DNA of 64,000 nt, from assembly GCF_004193775.1 (NCBI RefSeq), contig NC_041021.1, positions 37,025,718 to 37,089,717 on the forward strand, in the 5' to 3' direction. Positions 12,101 to 22,658 of the stretch are shown piece by piece. The notes below the pieces were generated by a model. It did not search any database and had not been told where the DNA came from. It saw nothing but the letters and a program-made list of their open reading frames with translations. Position 1 is the stretch's first letter; each line of letters starts with the position of its first letter. This DNA comes from Glycine soja. Taxonomy: Eukaryota > Streptophyta > Magnoliopsida > Fabales > Fabaceae. Made by a program: the position numbers and the translations under genes.

Positions 12101-14312
12101 CTGCTGATAATCAGTTTGCATGTTCAGTATTATCAGAGTTACAGAACAAAATACGTGAATGTCAATCGATCATAAGAGATGCTATGGTTCATAATTTAGC
12201 TAATATCACTGAGGTATTACATTATATGCAGGGATCATATTTTGTTCATAATCCCCCACTCTCTCACTTTCTGGTGTTTTCCTGTTTCTGAAGCTGGATG
12301 CAGGTGAACTGGCTATGCTATTGTTAGAGAAATTTAAGCCCGATGAAGAGTTTGTGTTCGGTCCACAGTCAATGCTTGATCAGAATCAAATAATTTTTCA
12401 TTCCCAGGAGTCACTGTCATTTGATGGGGTATGTCATCTCTTAACAATATTTATGTTATTTCTAAGTGGGTGATTGGTGCCAGGAGATTCATTCCCTACA
12501 TGAAGATGTTGTCCTTTCTATTTAAGTATGTGTGTGTGCACATATAAAAACAGTTTGAGATGTCTGCTAAGGCTAGCTTTCATAAGTTCCAGATTGCATG
12601 AGTGAATCTTGATCTGTAGCCAAGACATTATAATTGGGTAGCTCACAAATGTCACTGGCCATGGCTTGATATCATGGGTTTGATTGCTTGCCCCTTAGCA
12701 GGGCTGCAGACTGCAAGCTTCCTGGCTATAAAAAGATAGTGACTTTTTGGTTCAAAACATATGACCACCTGTTACTATTTACCTTGGCGTGCATTTTATT
12801 TTGTGTGTGTGTGTGAAGGGGGGGGGGGGGGGGGGGGGGGGGGGGTTGAAAGAAATGAAGGTTTAAAACCAATCTGTTGATCGGTTTTTTTCAATTGATT
12901 ATGCAGGATTTTCCCTCAAATTCAGCAGGTGAAGATGACACAATCAGTGAAGCATCTGTCTCTGACCTTTCTCGATTTATTCCAAAGATGCCTCTATCCC
13001 CTTCGGCACCTCATGTTATCAGCATTGGACAACTTATGGAATCGGTACATTATCTGTCTTGCATGTGTATATGATAAGGCATTTGTGTAATCTTGCCTTT
13101 CTCCCCAATTTGGATGAAAGGAGAGAGGGGCAAGCATTTTGAATTAAAAAGACAAATATATCATTGATGGTATCATTTTACAAATATACTTTTTTCTTTC
13201 CTCTCATTTTCTATCCCATCAAATAAGGGGGAAATATTTTCTTTTCTTCTACTTTCCCTTGTGAACCAAATATATAGTGTGTTTGAAATAAAATCATAAT
13301 TAAAAAAGTCAATTAACTTTTCATGGTGAAGGTGAGACAACAATTTTTCATGGTTTCACCATCATTTTTGTAGTGTAGAATCAATTATGTGTGTTGTCCA
13401 AACACACTAAGTGTATGTTTGGGATGAGGCGAGTTTAAGTGAAATGCTTAAAGCTAATTTCCCATAGTCTTTTTTTCGTGCCTATTTTTCCAAGCAATGT
13501 AAATGGTGTTGGAATGCAAAATGCATACATTTCATTGTTATTCATGATTACTGTTCTACAAGCTCAACAGCCTATACACTGTTTGTAGGCATTAGAGGTA
13601 GCTGGTCAAGTGGCAGGAACAGCTATCTCCACTTCGCCCCTTCCGTACAACACCATGGCTAGCCAGTGTGAATCACTCGGTACATGTGCAAGGAAAAAGC
13701 TTTCAAATTGGCTGGCCTTTGAGAATCATTACAGCCAAGCACTTGATGATAAATCGTTTTTGGCAATTGCTGATATTAGGAACTCAGCACCTGAGAAGGT
13801 TTGATGTGCCCTTATTTGTCATTATTACAGTTATTTTAGAGACAGAAGTGTCCTAAAGGAATCAAAAGTGATTTTTTTTATTATTATTAGAAATGTCTCA
13901 GTACACTCCCATAATTTCCAATGCAATCCTATACAATTTTCGATAAAAACTTTCTATTTATTGATTTCTTAACCATGTTTTAAGGACACTAGTTAGCAAG
14001 ACTCTTCAGAATTTACCGAGATATGTTCTAAAATAAATCCAACTCTTTAAATACAATGCTGGTATTATTATGGAGATATAAGGTTGACTCAGGGAGGGGG
14101 AGAGGTCACAGGTTTGAATTCCCTCAGTTGACATTTTTAATAAAATTAACAAATTAATATTTACTGATAATAAAAAAAATGCTGACATTATTATATTTAT
14201 ACTATTTTTGTAGGTGACAAATGGTGGTGGGCATGCCCAATTGCCAAGGGACCCCATGAAGCTGCCTCCTGCTAGCCCCTTTGACAATTTCCTCAAGGCT
14301 GCTGGGTGTTAG
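6155..14312 (+). CDS. EFR3 homologue (EFR3-A): plasma-membrane scaffold of the PI4-kinase alpha complex, intact
   Basis: Nineteen coding exons join into a 2,988-nt frame (995 aa). Exons: 6155-6289, 6846-6920, 7047-7162, 7345-7459, 8066-8194, 8381-8428, 8860-9062, 9185-9381, 9616-9899, 10001-10147, 10412-10816, 10918-11067, 11574-11658, 11743-11867, 12022-12213, 12294-12428, 12907-13044, 13589-13798, 14214-14312. All junctions read as GT-AG. The N-terminus holds Cys12, 16, 18 and 19 followed by a basic stretch (residues 23-35), the palmitoylation/acidic-lipid signature of EFR3 proteins, then a long helical ARM/HEAT-like body and a Ser/Pro-rich C-terminal part. EFR3 anchors PI4-kinase alpha with TTC7 (NPG) and FAM126 (HYC) partners at the plasma membrane; plants have several such genes (EFOP family; rice SRL2 is a relative). 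Two broken copies follow nearby. The family call is by motif and overall layout; which Arabidopsis paralogue is closest is not resolved. Confidence 0.88.
6528..6683. mobile_element. Foldback MITE-like element in an EFR3-A intron
   Basis: The two ends are an imperfect inverted repeat of about 60 bases. The left end begins GTTCCTTAGG and includes CTTTTGGTGCT. The right end reads AGCACCAAAAG and closes with TAAGGAAC. There is no coding capacity. It lies in the intron between coding exons 1 and 2, a segment absent from the EFR3-B and EFR3-C copies. The superfamily is uncertain and no clear target duplication was fixed. Confidence 0.6.
12818..12845. repeat. Poly-G tract (G28) in an EFR3-A intron
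   Basis: Twenty-eight consecutive G follow a short GT repeat in the intron before coding exon 17. The inverted copy EFR3-B has the matching tract as C20 at 17437-17456. The exact length is prone to sequencing and assembly error. Confidence 0.9.
14056..14194 (+). mobile_element. tRNA-derived SINE-like insertion in the last EFR3-A intron
   Basis: A body of about 107 bases contains a Pol III B-box-like motif (GGTTTGAATTCC; the intact GGGTTCGAATTCC in the EFR3-C copy near 32119) and ends in an A-rich tail. It is flanked by 16-base near-identical direct repeats (ATGCTGGTATTATTAT at 14056 and ATGCTGACATTATTAT at 14179), as expected for target-site duplications of a retroposed SINE. The A box is weak. 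The same element lies at about 32050-32200 in EFR3-C, so it predates that duplication. Confidence 0.55.
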
Positions 14313-15940
14313 ATTAGGTGGTTTCATGCTTACATCTTTCTGCTATGTATAGTTCTAATGTTAAATGTTCTTTCCAGACAGGAGTTTCTAGGGTCTGTAT
14401 CCTTGTAAGGACTAGTAGGTAGTTCCAGTATTTTGACTTCAGTGATCAGTGATATATATAATTGTAGAATGACAATTTCTCTACTGAATTGTTCAAGACT
14501 TTATGGTATACAGAGCCTGGAACTGTTTAAAGTGGGGGCCAGTGCTGCATGCCTTCCCTACACACTGTTTTGGATTCAATTGCACTGGCAATTTGCTATT
14601 TTGTGAAAATCCAGTGTATAATGGCACTGGCACTGCCACACTCCGGTGGGCACTACATATATGTTCATATAATGGCACTGGCATCTTCAACATTTTGAGA
14701 GACAAACTTGGGGTGACTATGTCACCATCAGTTTGAAAGGGGGAGTTAGAGAAAGTTATAATTCTAATGATTACACATTGATTACAATATCATTGATATT
14801 ATGTCAATCCTCTCAATCCTGTATCATGGCCTTGATTGCTCTATGATTTGGTTTCTGCGTGTGTAGCTATCAGGACCAATTCATTCCATATAAGTTCATT
14901 TCTATAATTAGTGTAATTACTCCTAGCTTAATTATAGGATCACGATTGTACTATAATGTGTGTATATAAACACATTCTCTCATGTGAATAAGATATATCA
15001 TATCCTGCACCTTTCTATCTAGCACATATCCCATACATGCCACAAATCATAATATAGTATGAGGGAAACAAAACATAAAGGAAAGTTGCAAACAGTGAAG
15101 AAAGAAAACTCAAGACCGTAAAGATTCAAGTTACTTGCTAAGTGACCTAAGATGGGCAAGGGAAAAACCAAATAAAAATTTCCTTATTATAAACATAATC
15201 AGGCCATTTTCCAATATTAAGCTTTGGAGATCATTGATATTTAAAAAAATGCATGATTATCCTTACTTGAATTAAATTTATAATGACAAGCTGTTGAATG
15301 ATTATAATTGATAATGTCTTAGTTGTGTGTCCTTTTACACACGTAACCAGTAAGGCAACTTTATCCCATTAAGGTTGGTATAATTCAGCCTGTTTCAATG
15401 AACAGGAAAAAATTAAGAATTTTGGTAGTCCAAAAAGGAAACCAAAAAAAAGGAGTAAGAAGTTTAGTATAGTCCTAAACAATATTATAAAAAAAAACTG
15501 TTTCATATGCTAAACAAGTGGCTTAGCATCTGAGATGCATTCAAGTAAATAACTAAGTGCAGAAAAAATAATAAATACACACATACCACTACATAAAGAA
15601 GGTCTGAAATGAAGTAAATGTAAAGGCGTCTTACTTGCTCTATTGCTTGCAGAGTTGGCCTCAACCATGTTTTTATCCAAGGTATGTGCAGCAGCAACAT
15701 TAATGGCTAGTAGTCCATTGCTCATCTTTGTAAAACCTACCCCAGATGCTTTTGGAATAGGCAGGCATATGCAACAAAAGTTAATACATCGTTCTACAAA
15801 CTACAAACAAGCCATTCATTTGCATATACTAAAAGATAAGGTTCAATTATGGTAAAAGTAAAATTATTGAGTGTGTTCAGATTTTTTATAGTTAACAATT
15901 TATAACCCAACAGTGACAGTACCTATCCTACTTCAGCATG
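14313..15940. other. EFR3-A 3' UTR and intergenic stretch with one exon-like segment
   Basis: To about 14660 the sequence matches the DNA after EFR3-C and probably includes the 3' UTR. Beyond that it is single copy. On the minus strand, about 15629-15745 looks like an isolated coding exon: an acceptor-like TGGGGTAG, then an open frame reading MSNGLLAINVAAAHTLDK and onward, then a donor GTAAGACG. I do not recognise the protein, and flanking exons were not found. Otherwise nothing is seen. Confidence 0.4.
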
Positions 15941-16407
15941 ATAACAAAAGGCAAATTCTCTAAATCATCCCAGCACCTGAAAAATGATCCTGAAAGGCAG
16001 CAAAAAGGCCTTTTTATTCAGTTCCGATGAAGGCCTTAAGACCTGATGAGGGGATGGAGAAAGGTGGATTGAGTGTGAGCAAAGAGATTTTGCATAAATT
16101 CTTAATACTGTTAATTAGATAGTTTATATATAAAAAATGTATTTTAAATATCTATATTCAATACTTTATTCCACATTGGATTTATGTCATGAGCACTAAC
16201 AATTGATATTCAGAATTCCCTTTACACCATATAAGAGCTTAAACTATGGTTTGATGTTAGTTGACCTTTCTGGAGGACTTTGGCTTGTTAAAGGATGCAA
16301 TCAATGCAACCTGTTAATTTATGAGCATCACAATGCAACAGTCCAATATTTAACATGTGTCTAATTCTTGGTAAGATGCTTGGGTTCACAGCCACAAAAT
16401 TAAACAT
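15941..16407. repeat. 467-bp direct repeat DR1, left flank of the EFR3-B insertion
   Basis: It begins ATAACAAAAGGCAAATTCTC and ends AAAATTAAACAT. It matches 22061-22528 in the same orientation with only scattered differences. DR2 lies next to the PPR gene's 3' end, so the two copies bracket the inverted EFR3 segment and look like a duplicated target sequence. Confidence 0.85.
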
Positions 16408-19400
16408 ATAGATAATGACAAATAAGGGCACATCAAACCTTCTCAGGTGCTGAGTTCCTAATATCAGCAATTGCCAAAAACGATTTATCATCAGGTGCTT
16501 GGCTGTAATGATTCTCAAAGGCCAGCCAATTTGAAAGCTTTTTCCTTGCACATGTACCGAGTGATTCACACTGGCTAGCCATGGTGTTGTACGAAAGGGG
16601 CAAAGTGGAGATAGCTGTTCCTGCCACTTGACCAACTACCTCTAATGCCTACAAACGGTGTATAGGCCGTTGAGCTTGTAGAACAGTAATCATGAATAAC
16701 AATGAAATGTATGCATTTTGCATTCCAACACCATTTACATTGCTTGGAAAAATAGGCACGAAAGAAAGACTACGGGAAATTAGCTTTAAGCATTTCACTT
16801 AAACTCGCCTCATCCCAAACATACACTTAGTGTGTTTGGACAACACACATAATTGATTCTACACTACAAAAATGATGGTGAAACCATGAAAAATTGTTGT
16901 TTCACCTTCACCATGAAAAGTTAATTGACTTTTTTAATTATGAATTTATTTTAAACACACTATATATTTGGTTCACAAGGGAAAGTAGAAGAAAAGAAAA
17001 TGAAAGGAAAGAAAATATTTCCCCCTTATTTGGTGGGATAGAAAATGAGAGGAAAGAAAAAAGTATATTTGTAAAATGATACAAACACCCTTAAATAAAT
17101 ATGCAAACATTATATGCTACCATCAATGATATATTTGTCTTTTTAATTCAAAATGCTTGCCCCTCTCTCCTTTCATCCAAATTGGGGAGAAAGGCAAGAT
17201 TACACAAATGCCTTATCATATACACATGCAAGACAGATAATGTACCGATTCCATAAGTTGTCAAATGCTGATAACATGAGGTGCCGAAGGGGATAGAGGC
17301 ATCTTTGGAATAAATCGAGAAAGGTCAGAGACAGATGCTTCACTGATTGTGTCATCTCCACCTGCTGAATTTGAGGGAAAATCCTGCATAATCATGGGAA
17401 AAAAAACAATTGGTTTTAAACCTTCATTTCTTTCATCCCCCCCCCCCCCCCCCCCCTCTCACACACAAAATAAAGTAAAAAAATGCACGCCAAGGTAAAT
17501 AGTAACAGGTGGTCATATGTTTTGAACCAAAAAGTCACTATCTTTTTATAGCCAGGAAGCTTGCAGTCTGCAGCCCTGCTAAGGGGCAAGCGATCAAACC
17601 CATGATATCAAGCCATGGCCAGTGACATTTGTGAGCTACCCAATTATAATGTCTCGGCTACAGATCAAGATTCACTCATGCAATCTGGAACTTATGAAAG
17701 CTAGCCTTAGCAGACATCTCAAACTGTTTTTATATGTGCACACACACATACTTAAATAGAAAGGACAACATCTTCATGTAGGGAATGAATCTCCTGGCAC
17801 CAATCACCCACTTAGAAATAACATAAATGTTGTTAAGAGATGACATACCCCATCAAATGACAGTGACTCCTGGGAATGAAAAATTATTTGATTCTGATCA
17901 AGCATTGACTGTGGACCGAACACAAACTCTTCATCGGGCTTAAATTTCTCTGACAATAGCATAGCCAGTTCACCTGCATCCAGCTTCAGAAACAGGAAAA
18001 CACCAGAAAGTGAGAGAGTGGGGGATTATGAACAAAATATGATCCCTGCATATAATGTAATACCTCAGTGATATTAGCTGAATTATGAACCATAGCATCT
18101 CTTATGATCGATTAACATTCACGTCTTTTGTTCTGTAACTCTGATAATACTGAACATGCTAACTGATTATCAGCAGCAGTACCATATTCTCTCACATCCA
18201 CATGGATCTTAGCATATACTCGATAATCATCACTGATACTCAAGAATGGATCAACCTGATTATACCAAAGCATGCACTTGTCAAGAATCAAAATATACAT
18301 TACAAATTATGCATAAAAAACACGTCATTTTATACCATCAAAATCAGTACAGAATTCCTCTAACAGACATTTAAGAGTAGCGTAGTATCAGAACAGATCG
18401 GTTACTCACATCAGACATTGGCAATGATGCAAACACATCATTTAGATCATGAATCTGATATATTTTGCAGGCAAAGGCCAACATGCCAGCAGACAATACA
18501 TAGACAGACCTCTGACAAGCTGGGGACAATATTCCTGCCAGAGTGAATACAACAATTTTACATCCTTTTTTTTCCCCTTAAAACTTATAATTCCTTTAAA
18601 GATAATGTATATGTCATACCATTGCTTTGGTCCAACAACATAGTCCAGAGAGACAGAGGAAACTGGAAGAAGCGGATCACCAGGCTATCTCTGTCTTTCA
18701 GGTTCTGCAACATCGAATTTTGAGAATTTTTAACAATCAGAGTAAAAATTATTGAAGTATTATAACCGAAAGTGCAGTCAAGATTGTGATTATATTCAGT
18801 TTACTATGAAAATGAGAATCCAATAGCTGCTGAGAATAAAAGCATAGATATTCATCTATAAGGTAGGGCAATCAGTCAGTGTGAATATAAGACAAATGGA
18901 ACCAGACTAAATTTGAAGAGAAAATAATTTAAGATGACAAGTTCAACAAATTTGTATAGTTTGCTAACTTGCTTATGACAAAATTGTTTGACAAAGTCAA
19001 AGTCACTGATAATTCAGTAAATCTTAATGTCACTAAACTGCTGTTTTTCTATAGTGAAGATAAACTTTTACTGGGAACTCAAGATACAACATTACAAACA
19101 CTCAATTTACCATGCAGGATCTATCCAGAAGCAGAAATACAAAAAAGATGAAACTACTGGGATACAAAAATGACAGAGACAGGAAGTAGTACAAATACAT
19201 ATAAAGTACTACCTTTATGTGTAAGACAATTAGTGTCAATATGAATGAATGAGCTACAGCTTCAATATTTGAAGGTAAATTATCAGGAAGATTGGCTTGA
19301 ATCCAAAAGGCAGAAAGCAGCTGGGCCATTTGATCTTCAGTTAGTTTCATAACATATGGCTCCTGAGAGCACATTCAATACCAAAACTAAGTAAATAACA

Positions 19401-22060
19401 TTTTAGTAAGAATAACTACAATTAGCAAAACATATATTGACTGAAATCAAATCAATTACTTACTGTGTCAGTCAAACTTGGTGATCCTGTAGCCTTATCA
19501 ATGATAGAAGTGAGTTTGTAAAAGTTAGGAGAATTCTTTAAGCCACAGCCCTGCTTCCAGTCTTCTGCCACAATATCCCTTTCTTGATCATGAACAATAT
19601 TCACATGATTTTCTGCCTTGGTGTTTCTGTTTCTGCGGAGCTTTTCAAGTAAAGCTGTAATTGAAGCAGATGCAGACACAGATGGAGCATGAGAATGCCT
19701 TTTGTTGTGTTGACCTAGATATCTGGACCGCAGAGAGGAAGTCTCATTCGTATGGAAGGAACTTGGAAAAAGAAGAATGGAAAATATAAGGTGTGCTCCG
19801 ACACGTGCCTCCACATCTGAATGCAACATTACTTTTAGGAGTTGCACAAGAAGAGATTCAGGAAATCCCTACACGAAAGCATAAATAAAATGATCAAATG
19901 GATGTATTCAGTATTCCAATATTCCCAAAAGAAGCAAATGGAAAAACAGTTCATCTGTTCAAATTTCAAAGTTATGTTCAAGACAATGCCTCTCCTCATC
20001 CTCCCAAACATGTAAAACTTTTAGTATAGATGACAATATAATCATATTTTGTAAACTATGTTACTAGATAATCCAGCTTGCAGAGAAACATTTTGCTTTA
20101 AACAATATTGGATCAACAAGCTCCTCTCACCTGCTGTGAATATAAGTGACTTAATGCTAAAGTGACTGCACGAGCAAGGATGATCAGAGATCCAATGGTT
20201 GCTCTACCAACAACACCGGATGGAATATTTTCTAGGTTTATCGCCATCAAGTCAAAAAGTGGCTGGGCATCAATTACCTAGCCAACCAAAAAAAGGGAAA
20301 AAGTAGTTTAGTAGTTGATCAAATGCAATGACCCAATTGATAGAATTTTGGGAGCAAGGGTTGCATTCATGAGCCTACCCCATTGGCAATTTCTAGTAAG
20401 CAATAGTCAATGGAATTTTGAAGTGATATATTTAAGTTCAATTCTTGCTCTCCAACAAATTCACTAGAGGCTTGAAGGCTTTTCCTAAGATGTCTGCAAA
20501 GGACACCAACAAAACCAATCTCTGCCAAGCCACTCTCAGATATAATTTGCATAGCCAAAGATGTGGCAACCTGAATAACACAGGTCTTAAGTTGAGGATC
20601 ATTCATGACATTTTTGTGGTCCAGATGATGTATCACAGAAGCTAGAATTAAGCGCTGATTCCCTGTACAAAAGAAAGGCCAGAAGAAAGAAAAACATGAT
20701 TATGGAACACGAATTGAAGATTTCACGAAAGACCCTTGTATAGTATTATTCATAGCTCATGACTGTTTCAATTTTCAAGATCATCAAATCCACATCTTTA
20801 AAGTAAAACATGAAATTTGGCAATACATCCACTGGATGATTTATTTGTGAAAATTAATTGAGCCGAAAGTGGTAAGAGAGAATAATACCTGAGTTCTCCA
20901 TGAAGTAGGCCATCCTTGATAAAATTATCATTGCTAACCCTTTCTGAGAAGCCCAATGTTGTCTAGAATCAAAGTAGACAAAAATTGGATCCAACACACG
21001 ACGCATAGTTGTGCTTTCCTTGGCTAATTCAACCATTCTTTGAATACATATCTGAGCCCATATTTCTGGTTTTTCAATTTCTTCTCTATAATAATTAAAA
21101 ACAAATTAGAAGGGGGACCAAATGGTGATTAAAAGCCATGTAACAGACTGATTACACAGATAAAACAGCAAATAAATGGCCTACACTAACTCTTGAAAAA
21201 CATATACCTAGTTAAAAGGGAAGGACCCTTTATTTCTGGTCGTGGCTGGATGATCAAGCAACTAGAGCGATTGTCATTACCAATAACTGAACCACCCCGA
21301 CCTTCACACCGGATAACCTCATCCACCCAATTATGATGTGCCTCTGCCCTGACATCAGCTTCTTCATTTTGTCTACTCCACTCATAGTTATCTAAAGTGG
21401 CACGAACAATCTACATTTTGAATTTTGAATGAATTAACCAATTAGTGATGATATCTGACAGAAGAGAGAAAACAAATTCACTATGCAAATTTTAAAGCAT
21501 TTATTGATCAAGAAAATATAGTATAATTGTAGCGACAGGCTTGTTGGGTTTAATTCCTACTTACCCATTAGTGGGAACATCAAACTTTCATGACAAATAG
21601 GTTATCACTTATTAGTCATGAAAATGAAAGCATCACAAAACCTTGGATGATTTGAAGTCCCAGATATTTCCATCTAAAAAATTATTTCATTATATTTTCA
21701 CCTCATTATTATCAGAGATATGCCTAGTCCAACAATAATATTCAAAGTTGGGGAACCATTTACAATTGCATATGTAAGGAAGCTTCAATAAAAGGCTACA
21801 ATGATTTCAATGGGGAGCATCTTTAATATTATAACATACCTCATCAAAATCTACAAAAATATGTGAAAATTCGGCTATAAACCAAACCTGCCAAGAGAAA
21901 AAGAAGTCAAATAAACAATGCCCTGACTCCTAAAAGACTCTGAAACAACAGTAAAACTCACTGCAACCATGAAATTTTACGTGAAAATAAACATTGGAAA
22001 GCAATCAGAACTCGATGAACTTAAATTCAAACCGTGTCAGAACTTGCAACACACATAAAC
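16408..22060 (-). pseudogene. EFR3-B: inverted partial copy of EFR3, coding exons 6-18 only
   Basis: The minus strand matches EFR3-A from its exon 6 (VWF.AEFSHIFVDFDE, 21840-21887) to its exon 18 (16439-16648), introns included, at high identity. The promoter, the first five coding exons and the terminal exon are missing. Exon-borders are largely preserved. A CAA-to-TAA change puts a stop at about 18109-18111 after the residues RREC, and several missense changes are seen (for example Met to Ile in exon 6). At its 5' edge about 2.8 kb of the parent sequence is deleted and 35-45 bases of the EFR3-A upstream region are retained. With no start, promoter or end it cannot make a normal EFR3 protein, but antisense or hairpin transcripts are possible. 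Confidence 0.88.
17437..17456. repeat. Poly-C tract (C20), counterpart of the EFR3-A poly-G
   Basis: Twenty C on the plus strand within the inverted EFR3-B intron, matching G28 at 12818-12845. Tract length differs between copies as expected for homopolymers. Confidence 0.9.
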
Positions 22061-22528
22061 ATAACAAAAGACAAATTCTCTAAATCATCCCAGCACCTGA
22101 AAAATGGTCCTGAAAGACAGCAAAAAAGCCTTTTTATTCAGTTCCGATGAAGGCCTTAAGACCTGATGAGGGGATGGAGAAAGGTGGATTGAGTGTGAGC
22201 AAAGAGATTTTGCATAAATTCTTAATACTGTTAATTATATAGTTTATATATAAAAAAATGTATTTTAAATATCTATATTCAATACTTTATTCCACATTGG
22301 ATTTATGTCATGAGCACTAACAATTGATATTCAGAATTCCATTTACACCATGTAAGAGCTTAAACTATGGTTTGATGTTAGTTGACCTTTCTGGAGGACT
22401 TTGGCTTGTTAAAGGATGCAATCAATGCAACCTGTTAATTTATGAGCATCACAATGCAACAGTCCAATATTTAACATGTGTCTAATTCTTGGTAAGATAC
22501 TTGTGTTCACAGCCACAAAATTAAACAT
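22061..22528. repeat. 468-bp direct repeat DR2, right flank of the EFR3-B insertion
   Basis: It matches DR1 (15941-16407) in direct orientation with few differences. It lies about 130 bases from the PPR stop codon, so it was probably PPR 3'-flanking DNA before the insertion. The EFR3-B/DR2 junction shares the short microhomology ATAACA with the EFR3-A upstream region. Confidence 0.85.
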
Positions 22529-22658
22529 GTGAGATATCAGAAGGAAGATAATCCAGAACCAGATAAAAACAATGGTTGATCCTTCCATATGCTATTCTGT
22601 ATTCAACATGTTGAACAAAAATGAGAACAATCAGTCCCCCTCCCTCCCAAAATTATTT

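Noticed and set aside
14503..14736. 77-codon ORF after EFR3-A and its 85-codon counterpart after EFR3-C (32511-32768)
   Set aside because: They lie in the presumed 3' UTR/downstream DNA, and the reading diverges where the duplicate ends; no domain and no sign of constraint.
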